Positions 15,340-23,900 of a stretch of 64,000 nucleotides of DNA are shown here, in pieces; position 1 is the stretch's first letter, and every line of letters begins with the position of its first letter. Below the pieces are notes generated by a model. It did no database searches. It was not told the origin of the DNA and saw only the letters and a program-made list of their open reading frames with translations. Source of the DNA: an uncultured Candidatus Melainabacteria bacterium (GTDB taxonomy: Bacteria; Cyanobacteriota; Vampirovibrionia; Gastranaerophilales; Gastranaerophilaceae); contig CATLDC010000003.1 of the NCBI GenBank assembly GCA_949902595.1, positions 116,153 to 180,152 on the forward strand, read 5' to 3'. The position numbers and the translations under genes were made by a program.

Positions 15340-15412
15340 TTATGTTGCAATAAACTTTTAAAACCCGAATTTTTGTCCTTAAACCTTTGAATATAAGAGT
15401 TTAAGGCTTTTT
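15326..15412 (+). promoter_or_regulatory. Attenuator: mutually exclusive antiterminator and terminator
   Basis: Segment 1 GTTTAAGGAC (15326-15335) pairs perfectly with segment 2 GTCCTTAAAC (15375-15384). The same segment 2 (CCTTAAAC) can instead pair with segment 3 GTTTAAGG (15399-15406), which is followed by CTTTTTTG and so forms an intrinsic terminator. This three-segment logic is typical of transcription attenuators ahead of the regulated gene at 15453. Confidence 0.6.
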
Positions 15413-15452
15413 TGTATGCCGAAATTAACACATTTAGTCGAAAGGAACAACA

Positions 15453-16897
15453 ATGAAAATTAACAATACGCCATCATATAATCCTGATTTTCAGGGTATG
15501 AATTTATCGCCATTATCATCTGCTCTTTATACTTTAGGCAATAATGACATGCTAAACGCCTCTTTTATAGATGTTTTTGCAATGGATACCCCAAGAACCA
15601 TAGTAGAATTTAAGCACAGAGGTAAACAAGCCGGAATTGAAATGGGTTTTAGAGAATATACAGGTACATTTATTGCAGAATTTAGTGCGATAGTTTTTGC
15701 ACTTTTAACTTCAAAACTTTTCACTAAAAAATATAAACCCGAAGTAGAAATAAACCAAAATTCTTGGCTTACGAATAATGCGATAGATACATATTCTGCA
15801 ATTTATAATAAATCAAATAAAACTTTGGATGATTTTTTAGACAAAACTTTAAAATCCTTATCCGGGCTTGTAGGGAATAAAAATAACCAATTCAGCAATC
15901 TTGAATCAAAAACCACATCTTCAATTAAAGAAAAATTTATTGGAATTATAAAAAATACCAATTTGGACAAAAATGCAAAGAAGAAAGCCATCCAAAATTT
16001 AGAGAATGAAATAATAAAAGTTTTAAAAGCAGACAATAATATTACACTAAACGGCGGAATAAAAAGCTATAGTGATAATCTGTCTCACATTGTAAGAGAT
16101 ATTATTGATGTTTCACAAAATGTGTATTTCAAAAATGGCAGCAATTCTGCATCTATAATACAAAAATTAAAAATACTGAATAAGTCAAGAATTGCAATAG
16201 CAATCCCATTATCGATGCTTTTAGCAATTTCAAACCAATACATAAATAGATATCTGACTAAAAAAAGAACTGGAATTGATAATTTCGTCGGTGAAAATGA
16301 TTATGAAAAAAATGTACAAGGCAAAAATGAAACAAAACAAGAAAAAGGGTTATGGACCAAAAAAGCATTATCAGCTGGAGTTTTTCTTTTATTGCTTTCA
16401 AGCGTAATGGGATTAAAAAAACATCCGATATTGTTAAAAAACTTGAATTTAATGGAGCTGCTACGGGCGGAAATGCTATTAAAACAATTTATGGAACATT
16501 GATTTTAGGTCGAATTTTTGCTGCAAAAGATTCAACCGAACTAAGAGAAACTAATGTCAGAGATTACTTAGGCTTTTTATCTTGGCTTGTCTTAGGAGGT
16601 TTTGTTGCAAAAGGTGTCGGACAAATTCTTGATCCTAAAAAGGCAAATTTATTTAACGTTTCAAAAAATGGTCAAGGGATTGGTCGTTGGCTAAAAAATG
16701 TATCCTTGAAATCACAAAAAGAAATCATTGCTCAAGGCGGAGACGTAAAAGCAAATTTAAGAAAATTAAATATTGCACAACTGTCGGGAATTGCTTATTC
16801 TGCCTTAATGTTGGGGATATTATTACCGAAATTAAATATTTGGATGACAAAACATAAGAAAACCCCGAAAGAAAATATGAATAATTTTATGGTATAA
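15453..16897 (+). pseudogene. Membrane protein of the PRT/FRRE family, split by a -1 frameshift
   Basis: Two overlapping frames (15453-16502 and 16352-16897) together match the whole of the two tandem paralogues at 41191 and 42939: N-terminal NPDFQGM motif, a PRTIVE...GFREYTG segment, the membrane helix before NQYINRYLTKKRTG, and a C-terminal half with GRIFAAKDSTELRE and YLGFLSWLVLGGF. The switch falls at the A7 run 16415-16421, read TTA AAA AAA, a perfect -1 slippery heptamer. Either programmed or transcriptional slippage makes a ~480-aa protein, or a base was lost by mutation or sequencing. It is preceded by an attenuator-like leader and good RBS AAAGGA. Function unknown. Confidence 0.75.
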
Positions 16898-16904
16898 CAT
16901 AACT

Positions 16905-17423
16905 ATGAAACAAAATGAGAAAAAACTTAGTGAAAGTTTAGAAAAATACTTACTTGCAATCTATGATATTTCAAAAAATAATCCAGATATTATCGTAAAA
17001 GATGTGGCAAACTATTTAGGCATTGGCGGAGCATCAACTGCAACTGCAATTAGAACTTTGGCTGAAAAAGAATATATAAATTATGTTCCATACGGCACGA
17101 TAACACTTACTTCTAAAGGTTTAAAAGCCGTGCAAATTAAGATATATAGGCACAATACGATTTCTAACTTCTTAAATCAAGTTTTAGAAATTGATTTGGA
17201 TAGTTCAGATAAAAATGCGAATGCCATTGAATATTCAATGACAGAAGATGTGCTCACTAAATTTGTTCATTTTCTTGATTTTATGGGCAAATGTTCCTGC
17301 AAAGAACCTAAATGGCTGAACAGTTGTAAACATAGCCTTAAGGCCGGTAAACTACTCGAAAAATGTGCAAATTGCACTCAAGGTTGCAGCGGATGTCAGG
17401 GCGGATGCTATAATATGGACTAA
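16905..17423 (+). CDS. DtxR/MntR-like regulator with Cys-rich tail
   Basis: The 172-aa protein has an N-terminal winged helix (about 10-75: YLLAIYDISKNN...VANYLGIGGASTATAIRTL...GTITLTSKG) and a dimerisation region with RHNTISNFLNQVLEI, as in iron/manganese repressors. The usual EH metal-ligand pair reads IEYSMT here, so one ligand is changed. The C-terminus has eight cysteines (CSC, SC, CANC, GCSGC, GGC), like a zinc-ribbon or thiol cluster. It begins 7 bases after the membrane gene and probably shares its transcript. Loss of the normal site plus gain of thiols suggests sensing of a different metal or redox state. Confidence 0.82.
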   Translation: MKQNEKKLSESLEKYLLAIYDISKNNPDIIVKDVANYLGIGGASTATAIRTLAEKEYINYVPYGTITLTSKGLKAVQIKIYRHNTISNFLNQVLEIDLDSSDKNANAIEYSMTEDVLTKFVHFLDFMGKCSCKEPKWLNSCKHSLKAGKLLEKCANCTQGCSGCQGGCYNMD

Positions 17424-17545
17424 AAGCAAGGTTTCGTTGGGCTTAACAAACAGTTTTAAGTGCTACCTAACAACGGTAATGCAAAATTTATACAAACTAT
17501 TACATAGCGCAAAAAATTTTTTGTTCGGGTTTAAAATAAATAACT

Positions 17546-18988
17546 ATGAAAATAATTTTTAAACCATATAAAACAAACCAAAAACAATACAGGCCCGTTA
17601 ACTTTCAGAGCAAAACTTCAAATATTCCTACAGAGCATATTGTAGAGCTTATGCAAAGCGGCAAGAGTGTAAGAGAAATTGCTACGCAACTGGGTATCGC
17701 TGCTGATACTTATTATAAGCTGTTGCGCGAGCGTAATATTCCTTACAACAAACAAAAGCCTTCCGGAAAAACGGCACATGTGACAAAAGAAAAATTATCA
17801 GAACTGTTAGAGCAAAATTTACCGGTCGCGCTAATTTGTAAGACACTGAAAATTAAAGAAAATGCTTATTATAAATTGATTGAAAACTTTGGATTGAAAA
17901 GCCAGTTGCAATTAAAAAAAGAGAAAAACGCCTCTATAAGCAGAGAACAATTGCTGGCAAAAGTAAATTCAGGACTAAGCACAAAAGAGATTTGTAATTA
18001 TTTTAATATTGAGGAGTGGATATATTATGGCTTGCTGAAGAAATATGATATTCAAACTCCAAGAAAAGAAAGTATTGCCCATCGTGATTCAATATCTAAA
18101 GAGCGGTTTTTAGGTTTGTTAGAGTCCGGCAAAAAGTTTAAAGAAATTTTGAAGGAACTGCAAATTACTGCAGATGTATATTCTTCCCTGATTGCCAAGT
18201 TTGGAATCACAACTGAACAAAAAACGCAAAAAGAAAATATCGCAGCGATAACTAAAGAACAAATGCAGAAACTCGTTGACAGCGGCATACCTGTAAAAGA
18301 AATCTGCGAAATTTTGCATATTAATGAACGTACTTATACACGTTTGTTAAGTAAGTTTGAGATAATCACCAAACGCAATGTCTCAAAACAAAAGATTGCC
18401 AGTATCGATGCTGCCACTTTGCAACGAATGGTTGATGAAAAATTGTCTCCTGCGGAGATTACTGAAAATTTGGGCATAACTAAACCGATGTTTTATAGAC
18501 TGCTGAAACGCTTGAATGTCAATTATGACTACCTTCACCATATTGGAGAAATCAGTATTCCTAAAGAAAAACTTGAAGAACTGGCCACATCCGGTAAAAC
18601 CGTAAAAGAAATAACAGAAGAATTAGGAATTGCGCAAGAGACTTACCATGAAAAGGCAAAGCTCGCTAAGGTTAACACTCTGTATAGAAAATCTATTGAT
18701 GATATAGCCTCTATTCCAAAAGAAAAAATCCAGACTATGATTGATTCCGGAATGTCTACTAAAGAAATTTGCACTGAACTCAATATTACTTCTGCAAACT
18801 ATACAGCACTGCTTAGAAAACATAATCTAAGTACCAGCCATAGAATATCTTCAGAGATAATCTCGAATATATCAAAACAACAAATTGAAGACCTGAAACA
18901 TGCCGGAAAAACCGTTAAAGAGATTTGTCAGGAACTAAATATCAGCGAAAGCTCGTATCGCAGAATAATGCAACGGACTGATAAGTAG
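17546..18988 (+). CDS. Protein of nine tandem helix-turn-helix repeats
   Basis: The 480-aa protein has an N-terminal leader containing RPVNFQSK, then nine consecutive units of about 46-52 residues, each of the form [IV]-[ST]-K-E-x-[IL]-x-x-[LM]-[VL]-x-S-G-x-x-x-K-E-I-C-x-E-L-x-I-x-x-x-x-Y-x-x-L-L-x-K. Each looks like a homeodomain-like or resolvase-type trihelical HTH. No catalytic, ligand or membrane domain is present. The units are diverged, so this is not a recent expansion. It may contact a very long DNA site or bridge several sites. No ribosome site is evident before the ATG. I know of no named family with this layout. Confidence 0.82.
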   Translation: MKIIFKPYKTNQKQYRPVNFQSKTSNIPTEHIVELMQSGKSVREIATQLGIAADTYYKLLRERNIPYNKQKPSGKTAHVTKEKLSELLEQNLPVALICKTLKIKENAYYKLIENFGLKSQLQLKKEKNASISREQLLAKVNSGLSTKEICNYFNIEEWIYYGLLKKYDIQTPRKESIAHRDSISKERFLGLLESGKKFKEILKELQITADVYSSLIAKFGITTEQKTQKENIAAITKEQMQKLVDSGIPVKEICEILHINERTYTRLLSKFEIITKRNVSKQKIASIDAATLQRMVDEKLSPAEITENLGITKPMFYRLLKRLNVNYDYLHHIGEISIPKEKLEELATSGKTVKEITEELGIAQETYHEKAKLAKVNTLYRKSIDDIASIPKEKIQTMIDSGMSTKEICTELNITSANYTALLRKHNLSTSHRISSEIISNISKQQIEDLKHAGKTVKEICQELNISESSYRRIMQRTDK

Positions 18989-19002
18989 ACAAGACAATTT
19001 GG

Positions 19003-19332
19003 CTACTTGATAATTTCAATAATGTTCTTTACCCGAATCTTAGATTCTTCGGATAAATTTATTAACATGTCCAGTATTTCGTAATCTAAATTAGATGCCT
19101 GTGCAGCACCCTCACTTTTAAAACTGAATAAGAAATTAGGCTCTACACGGGCATTTTTTATAATCGAAAATAAAGTTGTTATATCCGGAAAGTTTTTCCC
19201 GTTCTAAATGTTGGATAAATTCGGCTGTTCCAATCCTATAAGCTCGCAAAACTGCTCTTGCGTGTAATTCTTGCTGTTTCTTATGGATTTTATCTTGAAA
19301 CCTAAATCTTTTTTTAATTGTTCATTGTTCAA
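19003..19332 (-). pseudogene. XRE-family regulator interrupted by an amber codon
   Basis: From a TTG at 19332 (AAGG five bases upstream) the minus strand reads NNEQLKKDLGFKIKSIRNSK, then YTQEQFCELIGLEQPNLSNI, then TAG, then NGKNFPDITTLFSIIKN, continuing to a stop at 19003. Related Cro/CI HTH proteins have Glu at the position of the TAG (SNIENGK), so a single GAG-to-TAG change explains it. It overlaps the end of the GNAT gene, the operon order being queF, GNAT, regulator. The ORF track misses it. The N-terminal HTH fragment of 42 residues would be too short to work unless the codon is suppressed. Confidence 0.8.
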
Positions 19333-19906
19333 ACTCAACCTTCTTTCTGTAAACCAACATCCTTATCACCTTGCCATTGACACAAACCTCTTTCTCCTTG
19401 CATAAATCAAAATTATTCTTCTGATAATAATCGCAATCACAGGTTGTATCTGTCCAAAGATATATGCTCTTGATTCCACTAGCCCTGCAAACCTCGTTGA
19501 GCCTCGCAAGCAACAATTTCCCGCAACCCTTCTGTATGCTCACAAATAACCCTAACATGACGTCATTCTCTTCCATTAAGCTCTTGACCTCACGCCCACA
19601 AGCCTCAAGATAATCAAATAAGTCTGACGCAATTTTTTGCTCTTTCTTATCATCAAGAGACTGCACCTTTTTAGTGAAATCGCCTTCGTATTTGTCAGAT
19701 TTCTTAAACGCAAGTATAAACCCCTTTAACCCGCCTTCAATTATACTAAATGAATATTCGCGGTTAAGATTGTAATACTCCACCATAAAACTGTAAATCA
19801 AAGCTTGCAGCTCAGAACTTTCATGAGTGTAAAAATTACCCCAGGTAAGCTTTGCAAGCCTGGAAGCCTCTGAAATGTCCGAATTTTGAAACGACCTGAT
19901 TTGCAT
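19322..19906 (-). CDS. GNAT-family N-acetyltransferase
   Basis: The 194-aa form starts at the ATG at 19906, just after the queF stop; the ORF track uses an upstream TTG at 19927 that overlaps queF. The acetyl-CoA-binding region is MLGLFVSIQKGCGKLLLARLNEVC (about residues 125-150), followed by IKSIYLWTDTTCDCDYYQKNNF and a last strand, as in GNAT enzymes. The canonical Q-x-x-G-x-G loop is QKGCGK. The acceptor substrate is unknown. It lies between queF and a decayed regulator in the same direction. Confidence 0.83.
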   Translation of the reverse strand: MQIRSFQNSDISEASRLAKLTWGNFYTHESSELQALIYSFMVEYYNLNREYSFSIIEGGLKGFILAFKKSDKYEGDFTKKVQSLDDKKEQKIASDLFDYLEACGREVKSLMEENDVMLGLFVSIQKGCGKLLLARLNEVCRASGIKSIYLWTDTTCDCDYYQKNNFDLCKEKEVCVNGKVIRMLVYRKKVEFEQ

Positions 19907-19910
19907 ATCC

Positions 19911-20810
19911 CTACTGCTTAATTCCAAATCTTGCGTATTTTGTGGTGTCGATTAATTTTTCGATGTCTTCAAGCTTGCAGTTGCGGCTCCAGCGGGAAGG
20001 ACAAATGTCTATTCCGCCTCTTCTCGTATAAAGCGCGGAAACAAAAAGCTGGTCTTCCGGATAAAGATAATCATATAACCGCTTGTAAATCATCTCGCAG
20101 CATTCCTCATGGAAATGGTACTCTGAACGGAATGAACACAGATATTTTACAAGACAGTCTTCCTTGAAATGGACTCTGGAACGGTAATAAATAAACAAGT
20201 CCCCAAAATCCGGCTGGTGCGTAACCCTGCAGTTTGAACGCAATGAATCAAAATGCAGATAATACTCCTTTGGCTTTTCACAAGGTTTTATGTCAATTAA
20301 CTCAGGAGATTCTTTGAAGTGCTCGATTTTTAGGCTCTTTTCATCCACAAAATCCATTATGTTCCTGAAATCCTGATAAATTTCAATGCGCTTTGAATTT
20401 GGATCTAGAAAATTCACTTCAACATTTGTTTTTAAAGCGTTTTTTAAATCTCTTTCTATTGTTTTTTTGCAGATTTCTAAACACTCCTCAATCGTATCTC
20501 CAAAATACGACATGTTGAACGAGTTTAAATACAACTTGAGAGATTTTGATTCCACAATGTAACAGTTGTAACAATTGTAACGAAGCTTCAACACTCTTGT
20601 GACCGGAATCCCGTTGTTTGTCAGGCAGGAGAACTCGTAAGCATGCCAGACATCCCACCCTGCAAAAGGAAGACGACCAGTGTCAATGTCATACTGCTTC
20701 CTGTTCTCAAGCCTCGGGACAGCTACTAATAAAGACGGGTCGTAAGTTTCACTGCCGCTTGTTCTTTTGCCTAAAAATGTTGATGCGATTTCATCTGTTC
20801 TGCCAGCCAT
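19911..20810 (-). CDS. queF: NADPH-dependent 7-cyano-7-deazaguanine reductase
   Basis: The preferred ATG at 20810 has GAGGAG six bases upstream, giving 299 aa. This is the long, two-domain (E. coli-like) QueF, which reduces preQ0 to preQ1 in queuosine synthesis. Signatures are VESKSLKLYLNSFN, the catalytic Cys in NCRVTHQPDF, YRSRVHFKEDCLVKYLCSFR, EYHFHEECCEMIYKRL and YTRRGGIDICPSRW. No other queuosine genes are in the window. The N-terminal domain retains the tunnel-fold layout. Confidence 0.95.
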   Translation of the reverse strand: MAGRTDEIASTFLGKRTSGSETYDPSLLVAVPRLENRKQYDIDTGRLPFAGWDVWHAYEFSCLTNNGIPVTRVLKLRYNCYNCYIVESKSLKLYLNSFNMSYFGDTIEECLEICKKTIERDLKNALKTNVEVNFLDPNSKRIEIYQDFRNIMDFVDEKSLKIEHFKESPELIDIKPCEKPKEYYLHFDSLRSNCRVTHQPDFGDLFIYYRSRVHFKEDCLVKYLCSFRSEYHFHEECCEMIYKRLYDYLYPEDQLFVSALYTRRGGIDICPSRWSRNCKLEDIEKLIDTTKYARFGIKQ

Positions 20811-20879
20811 TTTATTCTCCTCATTCAAGTTTATATATTAAATTATTAAACAATGGAGTTTTTTTATCAATAGGCCGTA

Positions 20880-20904
20880 AAAAAAGCGGGCTTAAAACCC
20901 GCTT
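20880..20904 (-). terminator. Terminator of the GLUG-repeat gene
   Basis: On the minus strand AAGCGGG and CCCGCTT pair around TTTTAAG and are followed by TTTTTTACGG. It lies just after the stop at 20910. Confidence 0.85.
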
Positions 20905-20909
20905 CTTAA

Positions 20910-23711
20910 TTATTCCGGAAGCTCTTTTCCTTCATCTTTTATGACTTCCGTCACATCCTTGCCCTGAATGACAATTCCCGAGTATAAGTCCTTCATACCT
21001 TGCTCAAGAGACTTGTACTCCTCTGTCATGCTGTATTCATCCAACTGCTGGGTTAGAGCTTCTGTATCACCTTCGTACTCTACGCCGTCTTCGGTTGTGT
21101 AAGTGTATGTGCCATCCTCATTTTCAGACCTGTAAACGGTTGCACCCTCACTGTCAGAGTATAACATGCGGCCTTCCTCGTCAGTCTTTGGATACCCGCG
21201 CATTATGTAGACATCTGATAGACCGGTGTAGTCTTCTCCTTCAAGGTCAACGTACATTGGGGCACCGTCTTCGTCAAACATAGGATTGCCTTCTTCATCC
21301 AGCTTTTCACGAAGCTCAAGCCCGCCAAGGGTTTGGTATCTGGTTAGTCCGTTTTCATCCTTGAGCGGGATGGTTGTTGTTTCATCCAGGAACGAAGAAT
21401 CACCGCCCATTGCGCAACCTTCGTTGTGGGTTACTTCGTTTACCATGTCAATGATTTTATAATCAAGCTGATAAACCGCTAACTTGAGGTTCTCTATGTC
21501 TGTTAATGCTTCTCCGCTCTGCTGACGCTGAAGCAGGTACTCGTACTCAGGCTCGTCTATGATGTAACTTCCGTCACGGGCTGCATCATAGTTAAATCTC
21601 TCAAGCAGTGATTTTATTATCTCGTCCTGATAATACTTGACCATTGAGGTTATCTGCTCTCTGTATTTTACCTCGTCCTTGTCAAGTCGGGTCTGGACAT
21701 TTGTTTTCTGATTCTTGCAGAAGAATTGCAGGGTTGTTTTGGAGAACCCGTCTTCTCCTCTTCCGGTAAATACGTAGTAGTTACCCTTGTCGTCCTTGTA
21801 TAGCCCTTCAATCATCGTGCGCTTGTACTTGCATACAAATACTTCGGCGTTGTCACAATCAGCCGCGAATACATTCTTGTGGAAAGTGCTTTCGGTATCT
21901 ATCTCGTTGTCTATGTAAACATCGTTGACAACAGTCGTTGTGCCGTCTGTGCTTGTTTCTTCATACAAATGTTGCACAACACCGTACTGGTCGTAATTCG
22001 AACTTGTATACTGCTCATCCATTGCCTCAAAGTCAAACCCGATATTGAAAGTCACTAACTCTGCTAAATCCGGATTCTTTTCAATCATGGCAACAAGCTT
22101 GTCCATACCGTTTAGCGTGCTTACTGAAATCTCGTACTGGTGCTTTCCAAGCTCTTCATTGTAAACCGGAGTAAGTGCGTCAACCCCGTCTATCATGAGA
22201 ATGTCGTCTACCGGCATGCCTGCACTAAGCTCAAAGATTGTGACATGGGCATCATCCATGTAATAACCGTAATACTCGCCCTGGAAGTCGCCCTGCGCGT
22301 CAATCTTGCCTTTGTAATCAGAATTACATATCGCAATCTTTGTCCCGTTGGCATTCCCGATAAACCCGCCAACTCTTGAAGCACCGTCTTCTGCAGTTAG
22401 ATTTACACCGCTTGTCGAATTGTTGATAGTAACAATCGTGTCACCAGCCTCGCCAATGAACCCGCCTGCGCCCTTTTTGCCAACATTAATGTTACCATCG
22501 GCAGTACAGTTGTTCATGAATACTTCCTGCCAGCCGTTGTCTGCAATCCGGCCGACGATTCCTCCGGCGTAGTAATCAGCCTTCACATCAACGTTGACTT
22601 TTACGTTTGTAATGTTGCTCTTCTCGTTGATGTTGGCAAAGCCGGCACCGTAAGTGTCCTGTGTTCCAAGAGTACCGATTAATCCGCCGACCTTCTGGAA
22701 CCCTGTTATGTCACCTGTTACAGAAATGTTGTCAACATTTGTAGAACCCTTTGCATGCCCGATTAAAGCCCCAACAGAGCCCTTGCTGTATGTTTCAGGA
22801 GTGTTAATGTTAACATCTTCCAGTACCAGATTACTGAAACTAGCGTTTTCTGTTACGCCAAATAACCCGACATTACCAGTGTTCGCGCCGTCATCCGCAT
22901 TAATGGTGAGGTTGGAAATCTTGAACCCGTTACCATTAAGACTGCCGGTGAACGGAATTTCGTCAGAACCGATTGGCGACCAGTCAACTCCGGCAAGGTC
23001 AATGTCTCCCATTAAGATAAAGTTGCCGGTAATGTATTTTGTGCCGTCCTCTCTTTCAACAATGTTGCCCGCAATCGCAGCCAAATCTTCTGCTGACTTG
23101 ATAACGGTGTAACCCTGCGCAACAGCTTCTTCTTCCGTTAGCGGCTTGACCTCGTTTGCAAGCGAACTTTCTTCGGCTTTTGCAGCTTCTTCTGCTGCTT
23201 TTGCTTCCTCTTCTGCAAGCTTGAGCTCTTCGTCTGCTTTCAACGCCTCGGCCTCTGCCGCGGCTAAAGCTGTTTCGGCTTCTTTTAATTCCTTGACCGC
23301 GTCTTCTGCGGCCTGAGCAGCCTTTTCTGCTTCCTGCGCTTCTATCTTAGCCTTGTCCTGGGCAGCTTTTGATTCTTGTTGCGCTGCGACAAGTTCCTTG
23401 TATGCGCTGTTGACCGCGTTTTGAGCGCTGGCTTTTGCTGCCTCATCATCACCGTTCATTACCCGGTTAAGCTGTGCAAGTGCGTTATTGTAAGCCATCT
23501 GAGCTGATGTCAGCCTCATATTCGTGCTTGTAACGTTGTTGTTCGCTTCTTGAGCTTCCTGCGCCTCTTTTTGCGCGGTTGCCTGAGCTTGGGTCTCTTT
23601 TAATGCCGCAGCTTCTTTGGCTGCCTGCGCTGCAACTCTTGCGTCCGCAGCTGCTTTCTGGCGTGCTCTTGCATCCTCCAGGGACTTACTGTAATCCACA
23701 TTTATACTCAT
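20910..23711 (-). CDS. Large GLUG-repeat protein, sigma28-controlled
   Basis: The ATG at 23711 with AAAGGAG upstream is preferred, giving 933 aa. Residues 10-190 are a long Ala/Glu/Lys/Gln-rich coiled coil. About 210-460 is a beta-rich region with GLUG-type motifs (VGLFGV, VGALIGHA, VGGLIGTLG, AGGIVGRIAD, AGGFIGEAG, VGGFIGNANG), as in adhesins. The rest is acidic and unfamiliar, with tandem G/Y-rich strands (EDGTYTYTTEDGVEYEG). There is no Sec signal. A consensus sigma28 promoter stands 34 bases upstream of the ATG, so it is made with the flagellar late genes and might leave through that export route. Function unknown. Confidence 0.8.
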   Translation of the reverse strand: MSINVDYSKSLEDARARQKAAADARVAAQAAKEAAALKETQAQATAQKEAQEAQEANNNVTSTNMRLTSAQMAYNNALAQLNRVMNGDDEAAKASAQNAVNSAYKELVAAQQESKAAQDKAKIEAQEAEKAAQAAEDAVKELKEAETALAAAEAEALKADEELKLAEEEAKAAEEAAKAEESSLANEVKPLTEEEAVAQGYTVIKSAEDLAAIAGNIVEREDGTKYITGNFILMGDIDLAGVDWSPIGSDEIPFTGSLNGNGFKISNLTINADDGANTGNVGLFGVTENASFSNLVLEDVNINTPETYSKGSVGALIGHAKGSTNVDNISVTGDITGFQKVGGLIGTLGTQDTYGAGFANINEKSNITNVKVNVDVKADYYAGGIVGRIADNGWQEVFMNNCTADGNINVGKKGAGGFIGEAGDTIVTINNSTSGVNLTAEDGASRVGGFIGNANGTKIAICNSDYKGKIDAQGDFQGEYYGYYMDDAHVTIFELSAGMPVDDILMIDGVDALTPVYNEELGKHQYEISVSTLNGMDKLVAMIEKNPDLAELVTFNIGFDFEAMDEQYTSSNYDQYGVVQHLYEETSTDGTTTVVNDVYIDNEIDTESTFHKNVFAADCDNAEVFVCKYKRTMIEGLYKDDKGNYYVFTGRGEDGFSKTTLQFFCKNQKTNVQTRLDKDEVKYREQITSMVKYYQDEIIKSLLERFNYDAARDGSYIIDEPEYEYLLQRQQSGEALTDIENLKLAVYQLDYKIIDMVNEVTHNEGCAMGGDSSFLDETTTIPLKDENGLTRYQTLGGLELREKLDEEGNPMFDEDGAPMYVDLEGEDYTGLSDVYIMRGYPKTDEEGRMLYSDSEGATVYRSENEDGTYTYTTEDGVEYEGDTEALTQQLDEYSMTEEYKSLEQGMKDLYSGIVIQGKDVTEVIKDEGKELPE

Positions 23712-23744
23712 GGGCTCTCCTTTATTTTGTAAATTATAGTTAGT

Positions 23745-23771
23745 ATAACGGCACATTTGATAAAAACTTTA
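23745..23771 (-). promoter_or_regulatory. Sigma28 promoter of the GLUG-repeat gene
   Basis: On the minus strand the sequence is TAAAGTTT-N11-GCCGTTAT, a full -35 match and 7 of 8 in the -10. The spacing is the canonical 11 bases. Confidence 0.87.
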
Positions 23772-23835
23772 GGAATTTTTAAAAAATCATTACAAAAGTT
23801 TACAATTGAAAGGGTGATATATGGGGCTTTAAAAC

Positions 23836-23864
23836 TTGCCATTCCGACAGGTTTCAGGTATTAT
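23836..23864 (+). promoter_or_regulatory. Sigma70 promoter of yebC-ybaB
   Basis: TTGCCA and TATTAT are separated by 17 bases, about 30 bases upstream of the yebC start. Confidence 0.65.
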
Positions 23865-23900
23865 TAAAGGGCACAATAAGATTATTAAAGGGGATATCAA

